Shown one piece after another: positions 33,680 to 41,344 of a stretch of 64,000 nt of DNA. The translations under genes were made by a program, and so were the position numbers. Position 1 is the first letter of the stretch. Every line of letters begins with the position of its first letter. Where the stretch lies: assembly GCF_014384905.1 (NCBI RefSeq), contig NZ_JACRSV010000001.1, forward strand, positions 930,001-994,000. The letters are read 5' to 3'. This DNA is from Fumia xinanensis (GTDB taxonomy: Bacteria > Bacillota > Clostridia > Oscillospirales > Ruminococcaceae). The notes beneath the pieces were generated by a model. That model worked only from the letters and a program-made list of their open reading frames with translations, was not told the origin of the DNA and made no database searches.

Positions 33680-36600
33680 CTATTTCCGAACGATAGTGAG
33701 ATTGTCCAGGATAAAGTTGTCGTAATCGCTGTTTTTGGGGGCATTTTCGTTCATATGGGTATGTGCGTAAATACCAAACCAGGTCTGGCCGTTCTTATCG
33801 CCGGTGATGGTGAACTTGGCGCGGCCGGGTTTGCCGCCCATAGCCACCGACAGGGGAATGAGTTTTTGAGGGGTGCCGGAAATCTCACCATTTCCCACAG
33901 CGATAGCGTAGCCATTTTGGACGCCCATCTCGTAATCAAAGCTCACTTCATAAGTGACGCCGGGCTCGAACCGGAAATTCTGGGGGATGGTTTGATACAC
34001 CAGCTTGTTTTTGCCCGCCATGTCGTAAACTTTCAGCGACCAGTTGCCGCCGATGACGTCGTCAAGCTTTTTGGCGTCCCAGCCTGACTGGGTGTAAGGG
34101 GCGTGCTTTTCGGCCAGGTGTTGGCGGTTATCGATGGGGCCTTCGATGCCGGACACCACGAAGGGGTATTCGCCCTGGACGGCGTTTTCGAAGTCTTGAG
34201 TGAATTTCGTCACCTTCCCGTTGCCGTCATAGGTAAAGTTTGAGGCTTTGTCTTCTACGACCCGCACATCATCAAAATAGGTGTTTCCGCTGCCCGCCTC
34301 CCGGCTCAGTGTTAAAACGGCACTGCCGTCGCCGGGAGCGGTGAAGAAGGCGTACATGTTCTGGAAATAGCTCGTACTGCCTTCGGCTGGGTATTTGATA
34401 TTATGGACGTTTGCGCCGATGTAGTTTTGGGCGATGGAGCGGTTAGTGTGATTGGAGCCCAGAACCTTTCCGCTAGAATCTGTGACGATGATGGAGGCTT
34501 TCGCATCGCTGCGATTGTCCACGCCCACGTAAACGGCGTATTTCTTTCCGGCGGTGAGCCCGGTCATAGTTTGCTTGACCAGAGCCTGCCCGCTCATTTT
34601 CAACATGGGGATTTGGTAACCGGTCTGATACCGCTCCGCATTTCCGGAGACCGTCCAGTTATCAGAAAGGTTTGCGGCATTAAAGGAGACGTCCTTTAGG
34701 TGGGAGCCGGTACTCCAGGAAACCGTCAGAGCCTCGGAATTGCCCCGCGTGACGACATAAGGGGTGTTGGCCTTGGCGTTTAAGGTAATTTTTCCATTTT
34801 TCACCGGTACCACGGTTTCGTTCATTCTGCCGTTGTCGGTGAGCTCGTAGACCGTTACCTCTTTGAGGCCTTTCCAGCTGGACACAAGCTGCCAGGTGGT
34901 TTCGCCGCCCTGATTGTTATAATGGTAAAGCTTTTCTTTATCGGCACTGACCCGCTCTCCGGTGGAAGCATCCCAGAACCAGGGGAGGAGGTAGGACATG
35001 GTGCCGGGGAGTTTGGTGTCGGTCTCACCGGGTTTGGGCGCGCCCTGCAAGATGGTGACGCCATTTAGGGTGATGACCCGGGAGCGGTAGTTGAGTTTCT
35101 GGGCCTCGGTTATGTAGGAGAATGTCTTATCGGCCTTGCTATCGGTACCGCGGGTGACGACGACGGTGTTTTTCCGGTCGCTATCCTGCAAGGTGATCTG
35201 CGCTTCCGGCAGCCAGCTTTTCATCTGATTGGAAAAGGTCCAGGCTTTTTCGTTGTAGGGGAGGGCCACGGGCTGCTCGGCGTTCTGCCATTTCATCACG
35301 TCGTAGTGCTGTAAAAATTTCGACGGCAGCACCTGGTTAAAGATATTCTCGATGGTGCGGGCGTAGGTGGCCTCTTTCTGCCATCCCTCGAAGCCTTGCA
35401 TGGGGGAACCGCCCAGCAGCGGGGCATTGGCTACGCCGCCGTAATGGGGGTAGTCGGGCAGGAAGCAGTCTTTGTAGCCGTTAAAGAGGAATCGGAGCAC
35501 CTCGCTGTTGTACTTTGCTTTGTCAGCGCCTGTGCCGTTTGAGTAATCGCTGACCCAGTGGAGATAGGTGGCGTCCCATTCGTTTGCGTAGGCCCATTCC
35601 TGCGCGATGCGCCAGCCGTTGCTGGTGATCTCCTCGCTGAGTTTACGGGTCTGCCAGGCGTCCTCCGAACCGGACCGCTGGTTGCCCCAGATATCCACGT
35701 AGATAAAGTCCACCCGGTTGCCGACGATATTTTTAAGGCTCTGGAGGCGGGAAGCACGCTCGCCGGTGGCCATATCCCGCAGGCTGTTCATGGTGACGGC
35801 TTGGTCGATCCATTGCCAGCCGTAGGCGAGATTTCCGCTGGTATCCCGGAGCATGGCCTCGGTTTTAAAAGCCTTGGATTCTGGGTAGAATTCTCCGGCG
35901 TTGATGTGGAGTCCAAAGCGGGCGTTCAGTTTTTTCCCTTCGTTCAGCAGGGTGTTAAAGTCGTCGATGCCGCCCATTCGGGTTCCGATATTGTCATAGT
36001 CGGGATGCCCCGAGTCGTGGCCCTCGCTCTGGTAGCCTTTTAAGAGAATGCCCTGTCCCAGGCCGTCGGTGTTCAGGTAAACCCTTTTTGCGTTGTCGAG
36101 GGTGGTGAGAAAGGGATTCTGGGCTTGGCTTCCGAAGTTCATAACCACCCGGGTGCCGATGATGTCCCGGATTTCTTTCCCTTTATAAGGGATGTGAATG
36201 ATAGTATCTCGGGCGGCGATGGCGCCGTCCTGCCAGTTGATATATCGGTCGCCGTTTTCGTCTCCTGTGATGACCACCTTAGCGGTAAAAGGCATTTCGT
36301 TTTTCCCTGGGCCCACCACCCGTTTTTCTGCCGGGATGGCGGAAACGGCGTAGGAGTTATCGTAGCTGTCGCTGACTATGCGGTCGTAGTACCACAGGGC
36401 GCTTCGGAGGCCGACGCTAACTACGCCTGACTGATTTTCCACCGAGGCGACTACCCGGTAGTTGTCGGAACCGCCGCCGGCAGTTCCGACCTGGGAGTTG
36501 CTGGACAGTCCGGCGCTCAGTTCCTTATTAGATACAAAGGCGTAAAAATAGCCTTTTCCGTTTGCTGACTGGGCCGCAGTGGCAGGGTAGAATTCGTCTC

Positions 36601-37231
36601 CACGGGAAGTGGTGTCGGTGCCGAAGCGGGCGCCTTTCAAATTGGCGTCGGCCTGGTTTGAACGGACAGAAACCAAACTGTGATCGGGGATTTCGATGCT
36701 CTGGAAAGGATTTTTCAGCCGGTCCGTCCTGCTGTCGATCTTGGTGATCTGGAAGGTGAGGACATTTCCTTCCACAAAAAGCTCTGCCGTGATATCGGCG
36801 TCTATTTTATTGGCGGCGTCCTTTGCCGTCATATTGTAAACAATCTTTTTGCCGTCGGATGACCGGAAGGATTTGACTGTGGGTTTTACGTCGACGCCGT
36901 TGATGCGTAGGGTGTCCAGCTTTTTCTCCTGGCCGCTCATTTTATTGCCCTTAATGGAGCCTTTTTGCATGGTATATTCGATGACCCGGGGGAAGCTTGT
37001 GTCGACCAGGGCGTCCATCTGGCCGGAGGACAGGGTAAGGGTGGGGGTGGAAGCAGTGTTGATGGACTGTTGAGCGCCTGTCCCTGCCGACAGGCCGGAA
37101 GCGTAGACAGTGCCGTCAGACGCGAACGCTTGATTGCCCGTACCTTGGTCGCAGGAGGTGAGAGGCATCGACGCCAGCGCGAAGCAAAGTGTGAAGGGGA
37201 TGAGCCATTTGCGGCGTTTATTACTTTTCAT
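33680..37231 (-). CDS. GH101 endo-alpha-N-acetylgalactosaminidase, lipoprotein
   Basis: A 1183-residue secreted enzyme that releases the Gal-GalNAc core-1 disaccharide from serine/threonine of mucin-type glycoproteins. The N-terminus is a lipoprotein signal (KSNKRRKWLIPFTLCFALAS, then LTSC at about 24-27), so it is probably tethered outside the cell. An N-terminal beta-sandwich (about 50-330) precedes the GH101 barrel. The predicted nucleophile is D513 (YVDIWGN) and the acid/base E545 (AQEWAYANEW). Their 32-residue spacing equals that of the pneumococcal enzyme (D764/E796, memory). Beta-sandwich modules fill about 850-1183. It is preceded by a good promoter and followed by a terminator. Confidence 0.93.
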   Translation of the reverse strand: MKSNKRRKWLIPFTLCFALASMPLTSCDQGTGNQAFASDGTVYASGLSAGTGAQQSINTASTPTLTLSSGQMDALVDTSFPRVIEYTMQKGSIKGNKMSGQEKKLDTLRINGVDVKPTVKSFRSSDGKKIVYNMTAKDAANKIDADITAELFVEGNVLTFQITKIDSRTDRLKNPFQSIEIPDHSLVSVRSNQADANLKGARFGTDTTSRGDEFYPATAAQSANGKGYFYAFVSNKELSAGLSSNSQVGTAGGGSDNYRVVASVENQSGVVSVGLRSALWYYDRIVSDSYDNSYAVSAIPAEKRVVGPGKNEMPFTAKVVITGDENGDRYINWQDGAIAARDTIIHIPYKGKEIRDIIGTRVVMNFGSQAQNPFLTTLDNAKRVYLNTDGLGQGILLKGYQSEGHDSGHPDYDNIGTRMGGIDDFNTLLNEGKKLNARFGLHINAGEFYPESKAFKTEAMLRDTSGNLAYGWQWIDQAVTMNSLRDMATGERASRLQSLKNIVGNRVDFIYVDIWGNQRSGSEDAWQTRKLSEEITSNGWRIAQEWAYANEWDATYLHWVSDYSNGTGADKAKYNSEVLRFLFNGYKDCFLPDYPHYGGVANAPLLGGSPMQGFEGWQKEATYARTIENIFNQVLPSKFLQHYDVMKWQNAEQPVALPYNEKAWTFSNQMKSWLPEAQITLQDSDRKNTVVVTRGTDSKADKTFSYITEAQKLNYRSRVITLNGVTILQGAPKPGETDTKLPGTMSYLLPWFWDASTGERVSADKEKLYHYNNQGGETTWQLVSSWKGLKEVTVYELTDNGRMNETVVPVKNGKITLNAKANTPYVVTRGNSEALTVSWSTGSHLKDVSFNAANLSDNWTVSGNAERYQTGYQIPMLKMSGQALVKQTMTGLTAGKKYAVYVGVDNRSDAKASIIVTDSSGKVLGSNHTNRSIAQNYIGANVHNIKYPAEGSTSYFQNMYAFFTAPGDGSAVLTLSREAGSGNTYFDDVRVVEDKASNFTYDGNGKVTKFTQDFENAVQGEYPFVVSGIEGPIDNRQHLAEKHAPYTQSGWDAKKLDDVIGGNWSLKVYDMAGKNKLVYQTIPQNFRFEPGVTYEVSFDYEMGVQNGYAIAVGNGEISGTPQKLIPLSVAMGGKPGRAKFTITGDKNGQTWFGIYAHTHMNENAPKNSDYDNFILDNLTIVRK

Positions 37232-37256
37232 ATCTTTCGATCTCCTTTATGGCTTT

Positions 37257-37285
37257 GTTATAACATCTTTTGGTAAATATGTCAA
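37257..37285 (-). promoter_or_regulatory. Sigma-A type promoter of the GH101 gene
   Basis: On the minus strand TTGACA (37280-37285) and TATAAC (37257-37262) are 17 bases apart, placed about 30 bases before the start codon. Confidence 0.75.
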
Positions 37286-37411
37286 CAAAAGCGTGTTTTG
37301 ATTATGACTGTATTCTATTTTGTTTATTGTATAGAATACCATAGAAAAGACAAAAAGGTTTCTTTTTTCTTCCAGAAATGTGATTTGCTGGAAAAAAGGG
37401 GAGGAGATAGG

Positions 37412-37450
37412 AAAAAGCCCCCAGCCTTTTCTGAAAGGGCGGGGGCTTTG
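37412..37450 (-). terminator. Intrinsic terminator after the toxin-immunity locus
   Basis: AAAGCCCCCGCCC pairs with GGCTGGGGGCTTT with minor mismatches and is followed on the minus strand by T residues. It closes the unit that starts with the toxin gene. Confidence 0.8.
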
Positions 37451-37468
37451 ATATTGGGTTAAGAAACG

Positions 37469-37534
37469 CCGGTGGGCTCTGGTTTTACCTTGGTGTCATG
37501 GTGCTGTAAGAATAGACATTTGGGCCGAGACGTT
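37469..37534. repeat. Duplicated immunity-gene 3' end, copy 1
   Basis: About 66 bases, starting CCGGTGGGCTCTG and ending GGGCCGAGACGTT, match 38198-38262 with one single-base indel and very few substitutions. They encode the last 15 or so residues (LGPNVYSYSTMTPR) and the sequence just past the stop. Confidence 0.85.
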
Positions 37535-38030
37535 TCAAATAGGTAACGTCCGGCATCCATTTATGCGGGCCATTGTAAATTCCATGTCTTTCTCGTTTAG
37601 GTGTGCCAATTTTGTGATAACCGGTCTGATCCATCAAATCAAACCCATCCAAAAGTTTGTTTTTTTGAGAATCGTTTATGTAGACGATACCGTAACTGTC
37701 GTCGACCGCCCATCCCATCTCAAAAAATACGACTCCATCGACACCATCTCGAAACATCTGTCGAATGTGAAACGATTTCTGATATCCGTCGAATGGAATG
37801 ACTTTGATTACATCATAATTTTGGTCGCAGAGTACAATTTGTTTCTCGCCGATGCCACCGGAAAAGAATTCTACGTCTTTTATCAGTTCGTTAATAGGCG
37901 CGCAATAACGGTCATATTTTTTATACAGTCTGTCTCCAGTATTATAACTAAACCAAAATATTCCAAATAAAAACAACCCAATTAATGTCCAAAACAAAAC
38001 CCGGCTCCAAGCAATTCTGACTTTTTTCAT
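37485..38030 (-). CDS. Membrane-anchored putative immunity protein, second paralogue
   Basis: A 181-residue protein with one N-terminal membrane helix (about residues 12-29) and a soluble domain of about 150 residues. It is paralogous to the 152-residue product upstream: both have YC-x-x-INEL, an AVDD-x-x-G-x-x-x-IN motif (AVDDSYGIVYIN here) and the identical end LGPNVYSYSTMTPR. I recognise no named family. Its position after a toxin-like gene and after a displaced toxin tail suggests an immunity protein that neutralises a toxin at the membrane; this is inference. The start follows GAGAGGA, 14 bases after the tail fragment's stop. Confidence 0.6.
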   Translation of the reverse strand: MKKVRIAWSRVLFWTLIGLFLFGIFWFSYNTGDRLYKKYDRYCAPINELIKDVEFFSGGIGEKQIVLCDQNYDVIKVIPFDGYQKSFHIRQMFRDGVDGVVFFEMGWAVDDSYGIVYINDSQKNKLLDGFDLMDQTGYHKIGTPKRERHGIYNGPHKWMPDVTYLKRLGPNVYSYSTMTPR

Positions 38031-38044
38031 TTTTTCCTCTCATG

Positions 38045-38155
38045 TTATGGTTTATAAAAAGTGAAACCATATAATGCTTTATTTTTTTCTCCTCTCCTAT
38101 AATAGTAGTATTTTATCCCTTTCCAGCGTGTTCGGCGATCCCAAGGCTCATCAAA
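38045..38155 (-). pseudogene. Displaced C-terminal tail of a toxin gene (orphan toxin tip)
   Basis: An open stretch of 36 codons on the minus strand reads FDEPWDRRTRWKGIKYYYYR, then RGEKNKALYGFTFYKP and stop. The neighbouring toxin ends FDESWDRQARYEGTKYWYVR and then RQGREDEFHELYDWLVYKP. The match runs to the last residue and no start codon precedes it. It sits immediately upstream of the second immunity-like gene. This is what remains when a toxin tip has been displaced by a new toxin-immunity cassette, as described for polymorphic toxin loci. Confidence 0.75.
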
Positions 38156-38176
38156 AGTATAAAGAACGATAACAGT

Positions 38177-38204
38177 CCACCGGCGTTTTGCAAAGTACCG
38201 GTGG
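38177..38204 (-). other. Hairpin between the first immunity gene and the displaced toxin tail
   Basis: CCACCGG pairs perfectly with CCGGTGG around a 14-base loop. It lies just beyond the first immunity gene's stop and partly inside the duplicated segment. It lacks a T run; it may be a weak terminator. Confidence 0.5.
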
Positions 38205-38262
38205 GCTCTGTTTTACCTTGGTGTCATGGTGCTGTAAGAATAGACGTTTGGGCCGAGACGTT
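38198..38262. repeat. Duplicated immunity-gene 3' end, copy 2
   Basis: Near-identical to 37469-37534. Such conserved gene ends offer homology for recombination between successive toxin-immunity cassettes. Confidence 0.85.
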
Positions 38263-38671
38263 CAGGCGGATAGATACCAAAAGGAAGCAAATTAAGGGTA
38301 TTTTTCAAATCGTCGTTGAAATCCGGATTATTAATGAAAAAGAATCCCCAGGTGTCGTCCACAGCGCCGCCGGTCTGAAATATGATGATGTTTGCCGTAT
38401 CGCCGTGTTCCTGCCAACAGCTTATGGAAAAATATTTTCGATATTCCGGAAAGTCGATTGCTTTATAAATATTTTTATCGGTATTCCCCAACTCAATGAC
38501 CCCTGGTTTGATTTCAATCCGGGAAAAAGTATAGCCTTTCACCAATTCGTTGATTTTAGTGCAGTATTGCAGGTACCGGGCGTTATATACTTGGATTGCA
38601 ACATTTATTACAGTAATAACAGCCAAAAAGATGCTGACATTTTTCCAAAGCTTTTTATGGTGGATAACCAT
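38213..38671 (-). CDS. Membrane-anchored putative immunity protein, first paralogue
   Basis: A 152-residue protein with one N-terminal membrane helix (about residues 10-28) and a soluble domain. It shares YC-x-x-INEL, AVDDTWGFFFIN and the C-terminus LGPNVYSYSTMTPR with the 181-residue downstream gene, while the rest is diverged. It starts 15 bases after the toxin gene's stop with AAAGGAAGGG upstream, so the two are almost certainly co-translated. Tight coupling behind a toxin-like gene suggests that it is the cognate immunity protein. The family is not one I can name. Confidence 0.65.
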   Translation of the reverse strand: MVIHHKKLWKNVSIFLAVITVINVAIQVYNARYLQYCTKINELVKGYTFSRIEIKPGVIELGNTDKNIYKAIDFPEYRKYFSISCWQEHGDTANIIIFQTGGAVDDTWGFFFINNPDFNDDLKNTLNLLPFGIYPPERLGPNVYSYSTMTPR

Positions 38672-38686
38672 TGCTATCCCTTCCTT

Positions 38687-40168
38687 TTACGGTTTATATA
38701 CCAGCCAGTCGTAGAGTTCGTGGAATTCGTCTTCTCTGCCTTGGCGGACATACCAATATTTCGTTCCTTCATATCGCGCCTGACGATCCCAACTTTCATC
38801 AAAGCGATGTTCGTTGCCAAAAATGCTACCTAGTTGCGCTAAAGTTCCAGAATATCCTGGTTTAATATTATGAGATTCAAGAAAATATGTCCATACAAAA
38901 TTACCGGCCTCATTTCTATTATAAATAGTTCCATTGACCAAATAAAGTGAGTCCTCAGGCAAATAAAGTTTGAAGTCTAGGCTACGTTTTATCGAGTCAC
39001 GTAAAACTCTAGTATAATTTGTTTCTTCTTGATTGGCTACTTCAACTAATTGATCCAACGTTCTATTTAAAAAAACAAGATCAACCTTATCCCACTCAGT
39101 GACCAAAACAGTTTCTTTACTTAGGGTAGGATAACGAACGCCCATGTATTCCACAAAAAATTGATCGTCTCCATAGTCGCGTTCATTCTCAAAATAATAA
39201 TCCTGACGGCTTAAAAAGATATAATCTCTGGAAATGGATTTGTCTGTGATATGTAGGGGATCAATGTTAGTTATTTGAGAATCCTTATACATCAAATGCT
39301 TACTCTCAGCTTTGCCTTTTAACTTAGTTCCTAGGAATTTATCCAGCTGGCCGGCCACAGATTTCAATGTTTCCTGATATTCCGTCTGCACCCCTTGAAT
39401 GGGATTATCCAAATCCGCCTCCAGCTCGGCGGCAATTTCCTTCAGCCCGTTTAAAAACACCGCGTAATAGCTATAGCTGCCGCTAAACTGCCCCGCCGCG
39501 TTTCCGAACACCTCTTTCTCCATTTCTGCGACGTATTCCGGAGTGCACAGCTCCTTGTAGCATTTTCCTCTCATGTACCGATGATTTTCCTGAAAGTCCA
39601 TGTAAATGTACAGATCCTTATAAAAATCCTGGGAGTAGGGGCCGATGGTGTCGTGGAGGAACGCGAGCTTCCAGCTGTCGCTGCCCGCCGCCCTTGTGAT
39701 GCCGTAGTCGGCGGCCCGCTTGACCAGTTCGAGTGCGGTAGAACGGTTCTTTTGAGACGCCCGTTTTGCCGCCGCCTCTATATCCCTGAGGTCGGCGCGG
39801 GATTGGGGCTTTGTGTCGTAGCTGTTGAGGGTGAGAATGTCAATGCAGGAGCTGGCCTTGCTGATGGAGCCTTGGTTTCCGAAGCCTTTCAGCTCTTCAA
39901 GGGCCTTGATGAACGCCACAAGGTCGTCCCGGTCATCTTTGGGAAAATGCCGCATCACGCCGACATACTTTTTCAAATCCCAAAAAATCTCCTCCACCGC
40001 GTCGTCGGACTTCGCTTTCAGTTTATCATAAAGTCCCGCGTAATTTGTCGAATTTGCGGTGCCGAAACAGCTCCGCATCAGGTCACCGATGATCGTCCCC
40101 TCGTTGAGCTTCTGAAAATAGGGTGCCGAGCCGACCATGGCTCCGTTTTTGCCGATCAGTGTTTGCAT
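38687..40168 (-). CDS. Putative polymorphic toxin with Ntox44-like C-terminal domain
   Basis: A 493-residue protein without signal peptide or membrane helix. The N-terminal 270 or so residues are helical and unrecognised. The C-terminal region has YLVNGTIYNRNEAGNFVWTY (about 395-420), then LAQLGSIFGNEHRFDESWDR and ends YDWLVYKP. The DFK...IYN-x-x-x-GN-x-x-W-x-Y pattern resembles the Ntox44 (bacterial toxin 44) family of predicted RNases, from memory. Base composition falls from GC-rich to about 33% GC at about 39340, near residue 276, as expected for an exchanged tip. ATG 40168 follows GGAGG; the earlier ATG at 40183 lies in that site. Two immunity-like genes follow. Confidence 0.55.
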   Translation of the reverse strand: MQTLIGKNGAMVGSAPYFQKLNEGTIIGDLMRSCFGTANSTNYAGLYDKLKAKSDDAVEEIFWDLKKYVGVMRHFPKDDRDDLVAFIKALEELKGFGNQGSISKASSCIDILTLNSYDTKPQSRADLRDIEAAAKRASQKNRSTALELVKRAADYGITRAAGSDSWKLAFLHDTIGPYSQDFYKDLYIYMDFQENHRYMRGKCYKELCTPEYVAEMEKEVFGNAAGQFSGSYSYYAVFLNGLKEIAAELEADLDNPIQGVQTEYQETLKSVAGQLDKFLGTKLKGKAESKHLMYKDSQITNIDPLHITDKSISRDYIFLSRQDYYFENERDYGDDQFFVEYMGVRYPTLSKETVLVTEWDKVDLVFLNRTLDQLVEVANQEETNYTRVLRDSIKRSLDFKLYLPEDSLYLVNGTIYNRNEAGNFVWTYFLESHNIKPGYSGTLAQLGSIFGNEHRFDESWDRQARYEGTKYWYVRQGREDEFHELYDWLVYKP

Positions 40169-40241
40169 GAAAAATACCTCCATAAAAATAATTTGACAAA
40201 GGGAGGCGTTTTTCGCACAGCTAAGAATTTCACCGGCTTTC

Positions 40242-40270
40242 TTGACAAATCATTTTTCCTATGCTATGAT
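40242..40270 (+). promoter_or_regulatory. Strong sigma-A type promoter upstream of sigK
   Basis: TTGACA and TATGAT are separated by 17 bases. The start would be near 40277, leaving a leader of about 280 bases before sigK. The leader has an AAGCG/CGCTT stem near 40325 and no open frame or riboswitch that I recognise. Whether this promoter serves sigK or a separate small RNA is open. Confidence 0.65.
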
Positions 40271-40554
40271 ACCAGTGCTAGTAGAACCATAAGCAATTAT
40301 GGGAAAAGTCAGGGGCTGTGCGCCGAAGCGGAACGCTTTGGGGTATGGCCTCTTTCTTTATGGCGGTTTCAGAATAGCACAGAAATTTTTATTTGTCAAC
40401 CCATTTTTAAACAAAATATACCAAAATGCAACTTTACTCTGATGAATGCAGATATACGGGGCAGTCCCCGCACTCTTTTCAGAAGATTCTTCCAGCGGAC
40501 AAACAAAATAACCCTTCTTTTCGCATATACATGGCTTCAAAGGAGCTGAACGCC

Positions 40555-41247
40555 ATGTTTTCCGAACTCTTGTCCTATGTCATGTCCCACCTGCTGTTTT
40601 TCGCCCTCCACCTGGAGCGGCAGAATCATTTTCCGAAACCCCTTTCTCCCGCCAAAGAGCAGGAGTGTTTTCAAAAGGCGGCCAATGGAGACCTGGAAGC
40701 GCGGAACGAACTCATCGAGCACAACCTGCGGCTGGTGGCTCACATCGTCAAAAAATACAGCACATCTGGCTGTGACCAGGAGGATTTGCTCTCCATCGGC
40801 ACCATTGGGCTGATCAAGGCGGTGTCCACCTTTTCCTACGACAAGGGAAGCAAGTTTGCAACCTACGCTTCCCGGTGCATCGACAACGAGATACTTATGC
40901 ATTTCCGCAGCCTTAAAAAGACCAGCGGCGACCTCTATATGAACGACCCCATCGAAACCGATAAGGATGGAAATCCTCTTACCTTGCTGGATTTGATCGC
41001 CGACGATACAAATGTCGTGGACATTATCGACCTTAAGATGAAGTCGGAGGAACTGTACCGGCATATCCGGGAGAGTCTGGAGCCCAGGGAGCAGACCATT
41101 ATTGAGATGCGGTATGGCCTCCACGGCAAAAAGCCGCTGACCCAGCGGGAAATTGCCAAAAAGCTTCAGATCTCCCGCTCCTATGTAAGTCGTATTGAGA
41201 AAAAGGCCCTGGAAACGCTGAAAGAGTGTTTTCCCGAACAGTTTTGA
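40555..41247 (+). CDS. sigK: RNA polymerase sporulation sigma factor SigK
   Basis: A 230-residue sigma-70 family factor for late mother-cell gene expression in sporulation. The N-terminal hydrophobic pro-sequence (MFSELLSYVMSHLLFFALHL) is followed by FPKPLS. Region 2 has IEHNLRLVAHIVKKY, DLLSIGTIGLIKAVSTF and ATYASRCIDNEILMHFR. Region 4 ends TQREIAKKLQISRSYVSRIEKKALE. All match SigK. The gene is continuous, with no skin-type insertion. The ATG at 40555 follows AAAGGAG; the open frame further upstream does not match the family. It supports a spore-forming host. Confidence 0.95.
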   Translation: MFSELLSYVMSHLLFFALHLERQNHFPKPLSPAKEQECFQKAANGDLEARNELIEHNLRLVAHIVKKYSTSGCDQEDLLSIGTIGLIKAVSTFSYDKGSKFATYASRCIDNEILMHFRSLKKTSGDLYMNDPIETDKDGNPLTLLDLIADDTNVVDIIDLKMKSEELYRHIRESLEPREQTIIEMRYGLHGKKPLTQREIAKKLQISRSYVSRIEKKALETLKECFPEQF

Positions 41248-41295
41248 CTGTGAGACAAATAGCAGTTGGTTTTTTGCAATAAAATGCGGCAACAG

Positions 41296-41336
41296 AAAAA
41301 GAACTGTGGATTTCATTCCACAGTTCTTTTTGTTTT
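41296..41336. terminator. Bidirectional intrinsic terminator
   Basis: AAAAAGAACTGTGGA pairs with TCCACAGTTCTTTTT. It lies between the convergent sigK and XRE genes. Confidence 0.9.
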
Positions 41337-41344
41337 AAGCAGGT

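Noticed and set aside
33680..34087. Plus-strand open frames inside the GH101 region
   Set aside because: They are antisense shadows of the GH101 gene and have no independent evidence.
40271..40554. Known riboswitch or SRP/6S RNA in the sigK leader
   Set aside because: I compared it by memory with the common classes (TPP, SAM, lysine, ZTP, guanidine, THF, SRP) and found no matching core motif. Rfam would decide.
40555..41247. Skin-type element interrupting sigK
   Set aside because: The sigK frame is continuous from the pro-sequence through region 4.
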